Source: Desulfovibrio sp.
GTDB taxonomy: Bacteria > Desulfobacterota > Desulfovibrionia > Desulfovibrionales > Desulfovibrionaceae
Assembly: GCA_016218665.1 (NCBI GenBank)
Contig: JACRDI010000005.1
Location: 1 to 64,000, forward strand
DNA: 64,000 nucleotides
Reading direction: 5' to 3'
The translations under genes were made by a program, and so were the position numbers. Positions 63,743 through 64,000 of this stretch are shown piece after piece (position 1 is the first letter of the stretch; the number at the start of each line of letters is the position of its first letter). The notes beneath the pieces were generated by a model that did not search any database, was not told the origin of the DNA, and worked only from the letters and a program-made list of their open reading frames with translations.

Positions 63743-64000
63743 TTACAGGTCGTCGGTCAGTTCCATGCTGCGGGCGGCGCGGGTCTCGTCCAGGCGCGTC
63801 ACCGGCAGGGTGCGCGGGGCCGAGGTGGCGAAGGACGGGTCCTTCTCCGATTCCGCCAAGAGGGCGATCAGGTCGTCCGCGAACTGGTCCAGGGTGTCCA
63901 GGCTCTCGGTCTCGGTGGGCTCGAACATGAGCGCCTCCTTGACGATGAGCGGGAAGTAGATGGTCGGGGCGTGGTAGCCCTTGTCCAGCAGCATCTTGGC
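63743..64000 (-). CDS. gcvPB: glycine dehydrogenase (decarboxylating) subunit 2, 3' end
   Basis: The last 85 codons; the 5' part lies outside the window. AKMLLDKGYHAPTIYFPLIV followed by EALMFEPTETESLDTLDQF is the normal C-terminal part of the PLP-dependent P protein, small-form subunit 2. It decarboxylates glycine and loads the aminomethyl group on the H protein. Followed directly by lpdA. Confidence 0.94.
   Translation of the reverse strand, partial: AKMLLDKGYHAPTIYFPLIVKEALMFEPTETESLDTLDQFADDLIALLAESEKDPSFATSAPRTLPVTRLDETRAARSMELTDDL

Overview
The window is a GC-rich (roughly two-thirds G+C by eye) stretch of a Gram-negative anaerobe. Gene content and protein flavour point to a sulfate-reducing Desulfovibrionales-type deltaproteobacterium (Desulfobacterota). 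The pointers are a selenocysteine formate dehydrogenase with a Tat signal, a complex I operon without the NADH-oxidising NuoEFG module, a stand-alone molybdopterin oxidoreductase, many two-component systems, a sigma54/sigma28 flagellar block and a split glycine cleavage system. The taxonomic placement is inference.

Layout. 1-3.0 kb (minus): formate dehydrogenase alpha subunit (cut by the window edge, in-frame TGA read as Sec), a 77-codon ORF and an IS1595-like, probably domesticated, transposase relative. 3.2-7.3 kb (plus): a LivJ-type binding protein, a sensor kinase and a response regulator with a STAS-like output, probably one sensory operon. 7.3-21.3 kb (minus): a membrane protein, a TSUP permease, then nuoA-B-C-D-H-I-J-K, two MrpD/NuoL-like subunits with an 83-aa membrane protein between them, nuoM, nuoN and a four-cluster ferredoxin. 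21.6-28.5 kb: a self-contained regulatory circuit made of a hybrid kinase with a PhnD-like sensor, an HPt protein, a sigma54 response regulator, and a divergent molybdopterin oxidoreductase with a candidate -24/-12 promoter and direct-repeat upstream sites. 29-36.8 kb: chemoreceptor, AMMECR1, purN, an exported protein, a small Cys protein, purU and a purine-type permease fused to a degenerate GHKL-like domain. 36.8-44 kb: an unknown 519-aa protein, motA/motB with a PilZ protein, then a plus-strand run of small Cys, exported, EAL-HDOD and EF-hand proteins. 44.2-49.3 kb: HtrA protease, HtpX, ThyX, a shikimate-kinase-like protein and a zinc phospholipase C-like protein. 49.4-53 kb: fliC (sigma28 promoter), fliD and fliS (sigma54 promoter). 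53-57.8 kb (minus): RNase J, PlsC and an EF-G-like GTPase. 57.9-59.2 kb: a strongly AT-rich two-gene insert (DUF5343-like plus Swt1-type HEPN), a candidate defence or toxin-antitoxin module. 59.2-64 kb: DUF488, a small protein, an SGNH hydrolase, a Cys-rich protein, lpdA and the 3' end of gcvPB.

Working together. The Nuo complex probably takes electrons from ferredoxin or another low-potential donor and pumps ions. Formate dehydrogenase, PurU (releases formate), PurN and the glycine cleavage genes touch one-carbon metabolism. The 21.6-28.5 kb block reads as sensor, phosphorelay, sigma54 activator and target enzyme. No tRNA, rRNA, CRISPR array or intact insertion sequence was seen.
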